DNA of 64,000 nt, taken from Chitinophagales bacterium (GTDB lineage Bacteria > Bacteroidota > Bacteroidia > Chitinophagales > LD1). The position numbers and the translations under genes were made by a program. A model generated the notes under the pieces. That model saw only the letters and a program-made list of their open reading frames with translations. It made no database searches and had not been told where the DNA came from. Of this stretch, positions 1 to 9,659 are shown piece by piece (the first letter of the stretch is position 1; each line of letters opens with the position of its first letter). The DNA lies in NCBI GenBank assembly GCA_016786765.1, contig JAEUUZ010000003.1, positions 427,351 to 491,350 of the forward strand. Direction: 5' to 3'.

Positions 1-627
1 CTTACACGCTATATGCTTGGGAAAAAATTGGCCGATTTTAAGGCTGTAGAAATTGATAGACGCTGTATCGATTATCTGAAGAACGAATACCCTCAACTCA
101 CCCTAGTTAATCAAGATTTTTTAAAAACAGACTTGACGATTTTGGTTAATACCCCTGCATGTGTTGTTGGTAATTTCCCTTACAATATTTCTTCACAAAT
201 TGTTTTCAAAATCATTGAACATCGCGAGTTAATTTTTGAAATGGTGGGGATGTTTCAAAAAGAAATGGCCGTGCGCATTGCCGCCAAACCCAACTCCAAA
301 GATTACGGTGTAATTGGCATATTAGCACAAGCATATTACGACTGCGAATATTTATTTGACGTACCACCCGGATGCTTTACACCTCCTCCAAAAGTGATGA
401 GTGGGATTTTGCGCATGAAACGGAAAATTGAATCATTAGGTTGTGATGAAAAATTATTTCGACAGATTGTAAAACAAGCATTTACTCAAAGAAGAAAGAT
501 GCTGTCGAATAGCTTGAAATCATTTGCTTTCAAAGGCAATGTTTGGGATACTTATGCTTCAAAGCGCCCGGAACAACTAAGTGTTCAAGAATTTGTTGTG
601 CTCACAAATATACTTTCCAATGGCTAA
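1..627 (+). CDS. rsmA: 16S rRNA dimethyladenosine transferase RsmA (KsgA), 5' truncated by window edge
   Basis: This enzyme dimethylates two adjacent adenines near the 3' end of 16S rRNA, using S-adenosylmethionine, during small-subunit maturation. The frame is open from base 1, so the N-terminus with the first SAM-binding glycine motif lies outside the window. What remains shows the acidic SAM-contact strand (VEIDRRCIDYL), the NQDF segment and the catalytic NFPYNIS motif typical of the KsgA/Dim1 family, followed by the C-terminal part with PPGCFTPPPKV and FTQRRKML. The following dehydrogenase starts inside the last codons of this gene (8-base overlap), which suggests translational coupling. 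Identity is certain at family level; only the start is missing. Confidence 0.95.
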   Translation, partial: LTRYMLGKKLADFKAVEIDRRCIDYLKNEYPQLTLVNQDFLKTDLTILVNTPACVVGNFPYNISSQIVFKIIEHRELIFEMVGMFQKEMAVRIAAKPNSKDYGVIGILAQAYYDCEYLFDVPPGCFTPPPKVMSGILRMKRKIESLGCDEKLFRQIVKQAFTQRRKMLSNSLKSFAFKGNVWDTYASKRPEQLSVQEFVVLTNILSNG

Positions 628-1570
628 AGTATTGATTACAGATGATGTACATCCTTTGCTGATAAAAGGTTTGCAGGAACGGGGTTATGCAGTGGATTTT
701 TTGCCACAAATTTCTGCCGAAGAAACACTGGCAGTCATTGCGAACTACACAGGCTTAATCATTAACAGTAAAATTTTTTGTGGTGAAGAATTATTGCGTA
801 AAGCCAACCAATTAAACTGGATTATTCGCTTAGGTTCCGGTATGGAGGTTATCGATACAGGGCTGTGTCAACAACTTGGAATACACTATGCCAATACACC
901 GGAAGGAAACTGCGATGCTGTTGCCGAACATGCTCTTGGATTGCTGTTGGCATTAATGCGTAACATAGTGAAATCGAATAGCGAGGTTGCTAATATGCAA
1001 TGGATTAGAGAGGAGAACCGTGGGGAGGAGTTGAGTGGGAAAACCTTGGCTATACTGGGTTACGGACATACAGGGTCTGCTTTTGCAAAGTTGTTAGCTC
1101 CATTCCATGTGAAAATATTAGCATATGATAAGTACAGAAAGGGCTTTGCAGCATCGAGTAACTATATTGTAGAATCGACTTTAGATGATATCTTCAACGA
1201 AGCAGATATTTTAAGCCTTCACCTTCCACTTACAACCGAGACCAATCAATGGATTGATGCGTTATTTTTGAATTCGTTTAAGAAAAATATTTATCTCCTC
1301 AACACTTCTCGAGGTAAAGTGTTAAATACTTCCGATGCATTAAAAATGATGGAACATGGAAAAGTTAGAGCAATGGCTTTGGATGTTTTAGAAAATGAGA
1401 AGTTGAATACACTTAATGCATCAGAACAGTTGATTTTAAAGCGATTGACAGAGTACAATAAAATTATTTTAACACCCCATATAGCAGGTTGGACAACTGA
1501 GTCTAAAGAAAAAATTGCGCTATTTGCACTTGAAAAAATGGATACTTTTTCGTCATTTTCAAGCCGATGA
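620..1570 (+). CDS. D-2-hydroxyacid dehydrogenase, phosphoglycerate-dehydrogenase-like
   Basis: A 316-residue NAD-dependent D-2-hydroxyacid dehydrogenase. The Rossmann glycine motif LGYGHTG lies near residues 146-152, followed by an aspartate (D170) suited to NAD. The catalytic triad of the family is visible: Arg231 in NTSRG, Glu258 in DVLENE and His287 in TPHIAGWT. The substrate-side loop LGSGMEVID and NTPEGNC resemble 3-phosphoglycerate dehydrogenases, but there is no C-terminal ACT regulatory domain, so a role in serine synthesis (SerA) is likely but not proven. I chose the ATG at 620 because the frame upstream of it overlaps rsmA and reads non-homologous residues; the 620 start gives the usual beta-strand AKVLITDDV. 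It overlaps rsmA by 8 bases. Confidence 0.88.
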   Translation: MAKVLITDDVHPLLIKGLQERGYAVDFLPQISAEETLAVIANYTGLIINSKIFCGEELLRKANQLNWIIRLGSGMEVIDTGLCQQLGIHYANTPEGNCDAVAEHALGLLLALMRNIVKSNSEVANMQWIREENRGEELSGKTLAILGYGHTGSAFAKLLAPFHVKILAYDKYRKGFAASSNYIVESTLDDIFNEADILSLHLPLTTETNQWIDALFLNSFKKNIYLLNTSRGKVLNTSDALKMMEHGKVRAMALDVLENEKLNTLNASEQLILKRLTEYNKIILTPHIAGWTTESKEKIALFALEKMDTFSSFSSR

Positions 1571-1647
1571 ATTGTCATTTCTTTGCAATATCTACCTTGA
1601 GTTCTTGCTTTTTCTTTTAACACATTTTAGATTTGTTTCAGAAAAAT

Positions 1648-1655
1648 TATATTTG
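1648..1655 (+). promoter_or_regulatory. Candidate Bacteroidota -7 promoter element (TATATTTG)
   Basis: TATATTTG matches the TAnnTTTG -7 consensus of the Bacteroidota primary sigma factor, 25 bases before the TonB receptor ATG. No clear TTG lies at the ideal 19-21 base distance upstream; a TTTG at 1632-1635 is too close. It is the only such match in the gap after the dehydrogenase gene. Confidence 0.4.
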
Positions 1656-1680
1656 TCGGCTATTGTGAAAGAATAATAAA

Positions 1681-4600
1681 ATGCACATGAAGAAAATATT
1701 AACACTATTAATGGTTTTTGTTGCGGTACTGCTTAAGGCTCAGAGTGGAGAGATTAGTGGTAAATTGGTAGATGAAACTGGAGAAGGATTGCCTACGGCT
1801 ACCGTCATCATTGTTGATGCAACAGGCAAAGGGACATCCATTGGAACTGTTACAGATTTTGATGGTAACTATTCAATCAAACCTTTGAAGCCAGGCAGTT
1901 ACTCTGTTAAGTATTCTTATACTGGTTATGCAGCACAAATTCAAAATGGTGTAGTTGTTCGAGCCGATCAAACAACTCGATTGGATATTAAATTAAAACC
2001 GTCAGATAATTCTTTAACGGAAATCGAAGTAATAGCATACAAAGTTCCTTTGATTGAAAAAGGAAGTACAACAATGAGTAGTACGCTTGATGCTAAAGAT
2101 ATCAAAAACTTGCCAACACAGAGTGTTTCCGACTTAGCTTCTCAAACTGCCGGTGTTTATCAAGAAGATGCCAACAAAGGAATCAGTATCCGTGGAGGTC
2201 GTGAAGATGCTACTGTGTATTATGTAAACGGAAGAAAGGTAATCGGTAAGCCGAATGTACCCGTGCAAGGCGTGGAGCAATTAACGGTTATTACAGGTGG
2301 TGTTCCTGCCCGTTACGGTGATGCAACCGGTGGTGTTATCAATATCACTACTAAAGGACCATCGGCTGATTTTACCGGAGGTATTTCTTTTCAAACTTCA
2401 CAAGGCTTAGATGCTTTTGGTTACAATCAGGCGAATGCAAACTTGATGGGGCCTATCTTTAGTAAAGGTAAAGGAAAAGACAAAAAAGTAATCTTAGGAT
2501 TTTCCACTTCATTCGAGTTCTTAGGTCAGAAAGACCGCTCACCTTCCGCTTTAGGGGTATGGCAAGTGAAGAAAAGCGTATTGGATGATATCAAAGCAAA
2601 TCCTTATTTCAAAAATCCAAACGGTACTAACCTAATCTTCAAGTCAGAGAATTTGACGTTTAAAGATATGTACCTTACAGCTGCAAAACCGAATAATGCA
2701 CAACAAGATTACAAAGGGGTGTTACAATTCGATTTAAGTCCATACAAAGGTATCAATTTCACTTTTGGAGGGGATATGAGTTACACTAAGTATCACAGCC
2801 AAGTTCAAGAGTATACTTTAATGAATGCCGAAAATAATCCTGAAATTAAAGAATTAAACTATAGTGTTTTCGGTCGTTTTTCCCACACAGTAGACTTGGG
2901 TGGAAAAAAAGGGAAAGACGGCAAAGAGAAAACATCTGCTGTTCAGAACTTTGTTTACTCTTTACAATTTGATTATGAAAAATTCAAAAGTGTTTATGCT
3001 GATGATAACCACAAAGACAAATTGTTCAACTATGGTTATTTAGGTCATTTCAATTCTAAAAAAGCCACTAACTATTCTTATACAACACAATCTATTGGCG
3101 GTAAAAACTACGAAGGTTGGATTCAATCAGGCGACCCAAGAGACACAAGTGTTGTGTTTACACCGGGAACGGAGAACCCACTAGGTTCTAGATTTGTAGA
3201 ACAATATTATGAGTTGTTAGGCGCACAGAAAAATGCCGATGGTTCTTATGAAGTGCTAGGAAGTAATAAAGTAGGCTTCACAGAGAGTGTGGATCAAATT
3301 TTATCTGGGGCACGCTTGCCTAACCAACGTTCTGAGCCTATTTATAACACGTGGTATAACATTGGTCGTCAGTACAACGGATATGGTGTTGGTAATCCGA
3401 ACAATTCAAAAGATGGAAACATTGATCAATATCGTGCACGTATTGAGGCTTCATTTGATGTTCAAGGTAAAGGTTCATCCAATACCAATAAGCACTCTAT
3501 TGAAATGGGTATCGAGTTCGATCAACGTATTCAACGAACATATAGCATTAACCCTCTATTCTTGTGGGATGTTGCAAAAACAAATGTGAACAAACATCTT
3601 CAATTGGATACTTCAAATCCAATCTTCCGAATAAACGGAGTTGATTATACGCAAAATGATCCAGCTCGACCACAGTTCTTCAATACAGATACCATTAAGT
3701 TTGGTTATAAGGCTGATGCTCAAAACCAGGGTTATTTCGACAAGAATCTACGAGCACGCTTAGGTTTAGGTGCTACCGATAGAATTGACATCTATAATGT
3801 GGATGTAGATAAATTAACCATTGATTTGTTTTCTGCCAACGAGTTGATGAGTTTTTTCAGTGGGGGAAGCGAAATTGTTACTGCCCGAGGATATGATTTC
3901 ACCGGCAAGGAATTGGCCAAAAACCCTACGTTGAAAGATTTCTTTAATACCAAAAACGGTGATGGGCAATATTTAAGACAACAAGGTGCATATATGCCAA
4001 TATATGCCTCCGGATATATTTCAGATAAATTCTTCTTCAAAGATTTAGGTTTCTTGGTGGGCTTACGTGTAGACCGTTTCGATGCTAATCAATATGTGTT
4101 AAGAGATCCATATTCTTTGTATGATATAAAAACTAAAAGCGAGGTAGCTACAATAGATGGAAAAGCAGTTAACCATCCTTCGAACATTGGAGATGATTAT
4201 GCTGTTTATGTATCTAAATATGGAACTGGTTCTCAAATTATTGGTTACAGAAAAGGGGATGAGTGGTATGATAAGTTCGGAAACGTATCTACCGGAAGAA
4301 ATATTGCAAGCCAATCAAGTGAGGGAGCCTTGCCTTATGCTAATTTAACAGGAATTGATACAATGTCTACTTCAACTGTGAAATCTTATGCTCAAACCAA
4401 TTCAGACGACTATGATCCGAATAGCTCGTTTGTAAAGTATACTGCAAAGTACACCTTTATGCCGCGTTTACAGTTCTCATTTAATATTACCGATAAAGCC
4501 CAGTTCTTTGCACACTACGATATCTTGAGCCAAAGACCTCAATCTAGAAATCAATTGAACTTAGCTGAGTATTTATACTGGCAAGAAAATACCGGAGTGA

Positions 4601-5511
4601 AAAACAATCCGAATTTAAAGCCTGAAACTACTATCGATTATGAGTTTGGTTTCAAACAAGTGGTAACTAAAACTTCAGCGATTACTATTTCTGCCTATTA
4701 CAAAGAGTACAGAAACTTGATTCAACGTAGAAAAATGTTGTATGCATTCCCTGCTACATACACAACCTATGATAATCTTGACTTCGTTTCCACTAAAGGT
4801 TTAAACGTGATTTACGATATGCGTAGAACAGGGAACTTCAAATTTAATTTGAACTATACCTTGCAATTTGCAGAAGGAACAGGTTCTGATGACGGATCTC
4901 AACGATTCTTAGTAGACGCTGACGTTCCAAACTATAGAACTATTTTCCCAGTTAGTTTTGATGCTCGTCACCAAATTAATGCAACTATTGATTTCCACTT
5001 CGCTGAAGGAAAAGAGTATAACGGACCTGTAGTTGGAAACAAACAAATCTTAGCTAACTTCGGTATCAACTTAGTATTAAGAGCACGTTCTGGGGTGCCT
5101 TATTCTACATCAGGTGTTGTATCAGACGAAGGATCAATTGGAGGCGGTGTTCGACAAAATACATTGTCGTTGAACGGACCTCGTTTGCCTTGGACATTCC
5201 GTGCCGATTTGCGTGTAAATAAAGACTTTGCTATATCCGTTGCCCGTAAAGGGGATGATCCTAAAAAATTATATTTCAGTGTTTACTTGTGGATTCAAAA
5301 CTTGTTGAACACGAAAAACATTATTAGTGTTTATCGTTATACAGGAAATGCAAACGATGATGGTTACTTAGATGCTCCGAACAGACAAATCGATATTAAC
5401 AGTAAATACAATGCACAATCTTATAGAGATTTGTATCGTGCAAGAATTAATGATCCAAATAACTTCTCTTTACCGCGTAGAATATATTTAGGAGCATCGT
5501 TCACATTTTAA
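1681..5511 (+). CDS. TonB-dependent outer-membrane receptor with N-terminal carboxypeptidase-regulatory-like domain
   Basis: A 1276-residue outer-membrane receptor. Residues 1-21 form a signal peptide ending in LKAQ. Residues ~24-115 form a carboxypeptidase-regulatory-like beta-sandwich (GEISGKLVDETGEGLPTATV, later FDGNYSIKPLKPGSY), the usual N-terminal extension of Bacteroidota receptors. The plug domain follows at ~125-240 with SIRGGREDATVYYVNGRKV and GVPARYGDATGGVINITTKG. The remainder is a large beta-barrel ending in phenylalanine (GASFTF). There is no SusD partner next door, so a polysaccharide locus is not supported; instead it is followed by a secreted giant protein and a PorV-OmpA fusion, with only 29 bases to the next gene. 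An ATG two codons in (1687) could also be the start. Substrate unknown. Confidence 0.93.
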   Translation: MHMKKILTLLMVFVAVLLKAQSGEISGKLVDETGEGLPTATVIIVDATGKGTSIGTVTDFDGNYSIKPLKPGSYSVKYSYTGYAAQIQNGVVVRADQTTRLDIKLKPSDNSLTEIEVIAYKVPLIEKGSTTMSSTLDAKDIKNLPTQSVSDLASQTAGVYQEDANKGISIRGGREDATVYYVNGRKVIGKPNVPVQGVEQLTVITGGVPARYGDATGGVINITTKGPSADFTGGISFQTSQGLDAFGYNQANANLMGPIFSKGKGKDKKVILGFSTSFEFLGQKDRSPSALGVWQVKKSVLDDIKANPYFKNPNGTNLIFKSENLTFKDMYLTAAKPNNAQQDYKGVLQFDLSPYKGINFTFGGDMSYTKYHSQVQEYTLMNAENNPEIKELNYSVFGRFSHTVDLGGKKGKDGKEKTSAVQNFVYSLQFDYEKFKSVYADDNHKDKLFNYGYLGHFNSKKATNYSYTTQSIGGKNYEGWIQSGDPRDTSVVFTPGTENPLGSRFVEQYYELLGAQKNADGSYEVLGSNKVGFTESVDQILSGARLPNQRSEPIYNTWYNIGRQYNGYGVGNPNNSKDGNIDQYRARIEASFDVQGKGSSNTNKHSIEMGIEFDQRIQRTYSINPLFLWDVAKTNVNKHLQLDTSNPIFRINGVDYTQNDPARPQFFNTDTIKFGYKADAQNQGYFDKNLRARLGLGATDRIDIYNVDVDKLTIDLFSANELMSFFSGGSEIVTARGYDFTGKELAKNPTLKDFFNTKNGDGQYLRQQGAYMPIYASGYISDKFFFKDLGFLVGLRVDRFDANQYVLRDPYSLYDIKTKSEVATIDGKAVNHPSNIGDDYAVYVSKYGTGSQIIGYRKGDEWYDKFGNVSTGRNIASQSSEGALPYANLTGIDTMSTSTVKSYAQTNSDDYDPNSSFVKYTAKYTFMPRLQFSFNITDKAQFFAHYDILSQRPQSRNQLNLAEYLYWQENTGVKNNPNLKPETTIDYEFGFKQVVTKTSAITISAYYKEYRNLIQRRKMLYAFPATYTTYDNLDFVSTKGLNVIYDMRRTGNFKFNLNYTLQFAEGTGSDDGSQRFLVDADVPNYRTIFPVSFDARHQINATIDFHFAEGKEYNGPVVGNKQILANFGINLVLRARSGVPYSTSGVVSDEGSIGGGVRQNTLSLNGPRLPWTFRADLRVNKDFAISVARKGDDPKKLYFSVYLWIQNLLNTKNIISVYRYTGNANDDGYLDAPNRQIDINSKYNAQSYRDLYRARINDPNNFSLPRRIYLGASFTF

Positions 5512-5522
5512 GAAAATTGTCC

Positions 5523-5536
5523 ATTCATAAATAGCA
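5523..5536 (+). repeat. First copy of a 14-base direct repeat between cluster genes
   Basis: ATTCATAAATAGCA lies just after the TonB receptor stop and occurs again at 11456-11469 just after the PorV-OmpA gene. Both copies are preceded by a similar TTGTYC stretch. Function unknown. Confidence 0.6.
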
Positions 5537-5540
5537 GATT

Positions 5541-8500
5541 ATGCAAAAGAAATTATTAATACTGAGTTTTGTGTTTACCATATTTGGGAACACCATTTCT
5601 TACGCCATCATAGGTGGAAATGCCGGTAAGCCAACGGCACAAAAACCAAGTTATAAAGTTGAAGCAGGGGATTGTAAAGTACCCGTTTCGCAATTTAACC
5701 TCGATGTTAACAACGTCCGCGCCAGATTATTAAATGCCGGTGACCTTTGGTGGGATTTTGATAAGGCTAAGTACGAAGTTCCAAAAGGAGACGGTACATC
5801 TGTTGGTGTTCACGCCATTTTTGCCGGTGCTATTTGGATTTCCGGTTTAGATGCAGCAGGTAACTTAAAATTGGCAGGTCAGCGTTTCCGTCAAGGTACT
5901 TCTGATTATTATTCCGGACCGTTAGATAATAGCGGAGAAGTTACACAAGCTATCTGCAACCAGTGGGATAAGCACTTCAATGTGTTAGGTACAGAAATCG
6001 GAAAAGTACAAGCTATTTGGGATGGAAATCCTGGAGTTGATATTGCAGTTGGAAATATTCCAGATAATGTACTTTATTGGCCTGGTAAAGGAAACTCTTT
6101 CCTAACTGCAAAAGGCTACGACATGAACAATAACTTAGCACCATTTTTTGATCGTGATGCCGATGGAGTCTATAACCCAGTTAAGGGAGATTATCCAAGT
6201 GTGAAAGATGGAAGTGAAGCTTATGGTGACCAAATGGTGTATTGGGTATTCAATGATAAAGGAAATGTGCACAACGAAACCAATGGAAATCCTCTTGGCG
6301 TTCAAATCAATGCATTGGCGTTTGCATTTGCTACTGCCGATGAGATCAATAACATGACATTCTATACTTACAATATTGTCAATAAGAGTGGAGCTGCTTT
6401 AAGCCAAACATACATGTCTCAGTTTGTAGATGCCGATTTGGGTTGTTATAGCGATGACCGTTTAGGTTGCGATATAAGCAGAAGTTTAGGTGTTGTTTAC
6501 AACGGGCGAGCAAATGATCCAAATGGTTGCAATACTGGTCTTTTAGGATACGGTTCTGACATCCCAATGTTAGGTGTCGATTTCTTTGAAGGTCCGGTTG
6601 ATACAGACGGAGTAGAAAAAGGCTTATCTGCATTTAACTATTTTAATAACGGAGCCTCTGGCCCACAAACGGATCCACAAACTGCCCGTGAGTATCGCTA
6701 TTTCCAAACAGGTAAATGGAAAGATGGTAGTAACTTTACTTTTGGTGGACAAGGATACGGAGGAACTACTCCAACAAACTACTGTTTCCCGGGCGATCCT
6801 TCTATTGCAACGCAATGGAGCGAGTGTAATCAGCAATCTGGTGCTGCTATTCCATATGGCGACAGAAGGATGTTGTTAACCTCAGGACCGTTTACCTTCG
6901 TGCCTAACGCTGCACAGCGAATTACAGTAGGGGTTATGTTTGTTCAACCGCAGGGTGGAACTGGTCTTTGTCCTAGTTTTAATAATGTTATTGGTCAAGC
7001 CGATGATAAAGCACAAGCACTATTCAAAAGCGGATTTAAATTGATCGATGGACCTTCTGCTCCAACATTAAATATCCGTGAGATGGATCAAAAGCTCATC
7101 ATTAATTTGTTGAATGAGCGTACAGGAAATAATTATGGCGAATCATACGATCAAGAAGACGCCTCAATTACTTCTCAAACAGGATTTGTACCGGGTATGG
7201 ATGCAACGTATACCTTCCAAGGCTACAAAATCTATCAGATCTTAAATGACAAGGTATCCGCTACTGAGTTGGACAACCCGAACAAAGCTATTTTGCTTCA
7301 GCAAATGGATATCAAGGATGGCGTAGGTAGAATTATCAATTTTGAGAAAGACGCTTTAACTCAACTTTTAGTGCCTAAAATTAAGGTAGATGGTGAAGAT
7401 AAAGGGGTTAAACATTCTTTAATTGTTGAGAAGGATTTGTTTACTGACGGTCCACTTATCAATAACAAAACATACTACTATACAGCTATAGCATATGCTC
7501 ACAATAACTTCAAGCAGTATGACCAACTCAATCCGGCAGCCGGAGGTCAGAAAGTGGCTTATCTTGTAGGTAGAAAGAATTTTGCGCGTTACTCTGCTAT
7601 TCCGCATAATGAAGATTCAAGAAACGGTGGAACTCAATTGAATGCCTTATATGGTGATGGGGTTGAAGTACAACGTCTTGAAGGACAGGGCAACGGAGGA
7701 AACAATATCGATTTAACGAAGAACACAATCGAGAAAATTTTATCCGGTGCAGGTTTTACCGACACTTTAGATTATGAAAAATTGTTCGATCCAATCGGAT
7801 TCCGTGTAACTGATCCATTAGCACTTAAAGAGGCTGATTTTGAATTACAAGTGTTAGATACCTTTCCTTATAACGGATATAGTGTTTCTCCTTTAGCAAC
7901 ATGGGTGTTGAAAGATTTGACAAATAATAGAACTATTCCTTCCGATAGAACATTAGATAAGCCTTATGAGCAAATTATAACAACTAACATCAGTGGCGAA
8001 ACTGTTGATTATGGATTCTCTTTATCGTTGGGAACACCTGTTGCCAAGTATCAAAACCAATACAGTAAGCGCCCAGTATTTAGTGCAATTACCGGTTCTT
8101 TAATATATGAAAACGAGGGCAGAAAATGGTTGTCGTTTGTAACAGATAACGGTCAAAATACTCCGGCTAACTGGATTCGTTCAGGTAAAGCAGTGGTAGG
8201 AACAACGGATCCGTTATATACCGTTTTCGATGACAACTGGTATACTGCAAATGGATCAGGAACTATCAGTGTACCTAACCCTAAAATATATACAGATCCT
8301 GATAAAGGATTTGAAAATATTGCCGGTGGAACTTGGGCGCCATATTGCCTTACATCAAACTATCACTTTGTTGGAACGCCAACAAATGTTGCGCAACCGG
8401 TATCTGTGCATAATCCTGGATTTAAATGGGATGCTTGGGGTAAATTACCTACTGCTACCTATATTCCTGCTCCACCACAAAATACCTTGGATAGATTACA

Positions 8501-9638
8501 AAGTGTAGATATCGTATTTACATCTGATAAAAGTAAGTGGTCGCAGTGTATTGTATTCGAAACAGGAGAAGAAGATGTAAATACAGAAGGTGCTGCACTC
8601 GTTGGAAGAAATGCACGAAAAGGTCAATTAAGAATGGCTCTTTCTAAAGATAAAGACGGCAATAACTTTATCGATCCAAATACTACGTTACCGGATACAG
8701 GCCGTTCGTGGTTCCCTGGGTATGCAATTAATGTTGAGACCGGTCAACGTTTGAACATAGCGTTCGGTGAGTCTTCTGAATTTACCGATGAGAATGGACG
8801 TGACATGTTATGGAATCCAACATCTAAAGTGTATGGCGATTTGAATTACGGAGGCACTATTCCTAATATTCCTTTCTTTGGTGGAAAACATTTTATTTAT
8901 GTAATGGAAACACCTTATGATGGAGGTCAGGCAATGCGCGATAGTTTGTTGGCTCTATTCAGAATTACACCTACTAACAATACAAGTGCATACCCTTCTG
9001 GATACGCAGATTTATATCGTCAGATTATGTACACTTCAATTCCTTACTTATCACCTGGTTTCAAGTTGAATTCACTGCAAGATGGTTTAATCCCAAGTCT
9101 TGTAACCGTTAAAATTCGAGTACAGAAACCATTTGCTAAATTCGCTACAAATGCAACTACAACCGACACATTCCCTCGATACAGATTTAGTACTGTTGGT
9201 TTGGGTCCAAAAGAGAATGTAGCTGAAGTGGCTAAATCGGCATTGGATAAAATCAGAATTGTACCTAATCCGTATCTAGCTTATTCTGCTTACGAGAGAA
9301 ACGCAGCAGATACACGTGTTAAGATTACAAACCTTCCGAATAATTGTACGATTACAGTGTATGCTTTGGATGGTACGTTAATCAGAACAATCAGAAGGTC
9401 AATTAACACCACTGACCCTGACCCGCAAACAGGATCACCTATTGAGATTTCTGACGGTAGCAACATCGATCGAAGTGCAGCTAACTTGGATAATTCTGCA
9501 GAATGGGATTTGAAAAACGAAAAGAATGTCCCTGTTGCCAGTGGAGTATATTTATTTGTTGTTGATGCACCAAATATTGGTAGCAAGACATTGAAATGGT
9601 TTGGCGCAATGCGTCCGGCAGATGTATCTAATTTCTAA
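5541..9638 (+). CDS. Large secreted protein (1365 aa) with T9SS-type C-terminal region
   Basis: A 1365-residue exported protein of unknown function. The N-terminal signal peptide is about 22 residues (LLILSFVFTIFGNTISYA). A calcium-binding-like loop, DRDADGVYNPVKGDYP, begins at residue 204 and resembles loops common in secreted Bacteroidota proteins. Much of the body looks beta-rich with many Gly, Asn and aromatic residues. The last ~120 residues carry VPNPY, then YALDGTLIRTI, then ASGVYLFVVD, a pattern like FlgD-type Ig folds and type A sorting domains read by the T9SS; the extra tail after GVYLFVVD is slightly longer than in classical sorting domains. It lies between the TonB receptor and the PorV-OmpA fusion with short gaps (29 and 21 bases), so one transcript is likely. 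It may be a surface partner of the receptor, but this is inference from context. Confidence 0.8.
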   Translation: MQKKLLILSFVFTIFGNTISYAIIGGNAGKPTAQKPSYKVEAGDCKVPVSQFNLDVNNVRARLLNAGDLWWDFDKAKYEVPKGDGTSVGVHAIFAGAIWISGLDAAGNLKLAGQRFRQGTSDYYSGPLDNSGEVTQAICNQWDKHFNVLGTEIGKVQAIWDGNPGVDIAVGNIPDNVLYWPGKGNSFLTAKGYDMNNNLAPFFDRDADGVYNPVKGDYPSVKDGSEAYGDQMVYWVFNDKGNVHNETNGNPLGVQINALAFAFATADEINNMTFYTYNIVNKSGAALSQTYMSQFVDADLGCYSDDRLGCDISRSLGVVYNGRANDPNGCNTGLLGYGSDIPMLGVDFFEGPVDTDGVEKGLSAFNYFNNGASGPQTDPQTAREYRYFQTGKWKDGSNFTFGGQGYGGTTPTNYCFPGDPSIATQWSECNQQSGAAIPYGDRRMLLTSGPFTFVPNAAQRITVGVMFVQPQGGTGLCPSFNNVIGQADDKAQALFKSGFKLIDGPSAPTLNIREMDQKLIINLLNERTGNNYGESYDQEDASITSQTGFVPGMDATYTFQGYKIYQILNDKVSATELDNPNKAILLQQMDIKDGVGRIINFEKDALTQLLVPKIKVDGEDKGVKHSLIVEKDLFTDGPLINNKTYYYTAIAYAHNNFKQYDQLNPAAGGQKVAYLVGRKNFARYSAIPHNEDSRNGGTQLNALYGDGVEVQRLEGQGNGGNNIDLTKNTIEKILSGAGFTDTLDYEKLFDPIGFRVTDPLALKEADFELQVLDTFPYNGYSVSPLATWVLKDLTNNRTIPSDRTLDKPYEQIITTNISGETVDYGFSLSLGTPVAKYQNQYSKRPVFSAITGSLIYENEGRKWLSFVTDNGQNTPANWIRSGKAVVGTTDPLYTVFDDNWYTANGSGTISVPNPKIYTDPDKGFENIAGGTWAPYCLTSNYHFVGTPTNVAQPVSVHNPGFKWDAWGKLPTATYIPAPPQNTLDRLQSVDIVFTSDKSKWSQCIVFETGEEDVNTEGAALVGRNARKGQLRMALSKDKDGNNFIDPNTTLPDTGRSWFPGYAINVETGQRLNIAFGESSEFTDENGRDMLWNPTSKVYGDLNYGGTIPNIPFFGGKHFIYVMETPYDGGQAMRDSLLALFRITPTNNTSAYPSGYADLYRQIMYTSIPYLSPGFKLNSLQDGLIPSLVTVKIRVQKPFAKFATNATTTDTFPRYRFSTVGLGPKENVAEVAKSALDKIRIVPNPYLAYSAYERNAADTRVKITNLPNNCTITVYALDGTLIRTIRRSINTTDPDPQTGSPIEISDGSNIDRSAANLDNSAEWDLKNEKNVPVASGVYLFVVDAPNIGSKTLKWFGAMRPADVSNF

Positions 9639-9659
9639 TTTTTTTGAAAAGATAAGCGT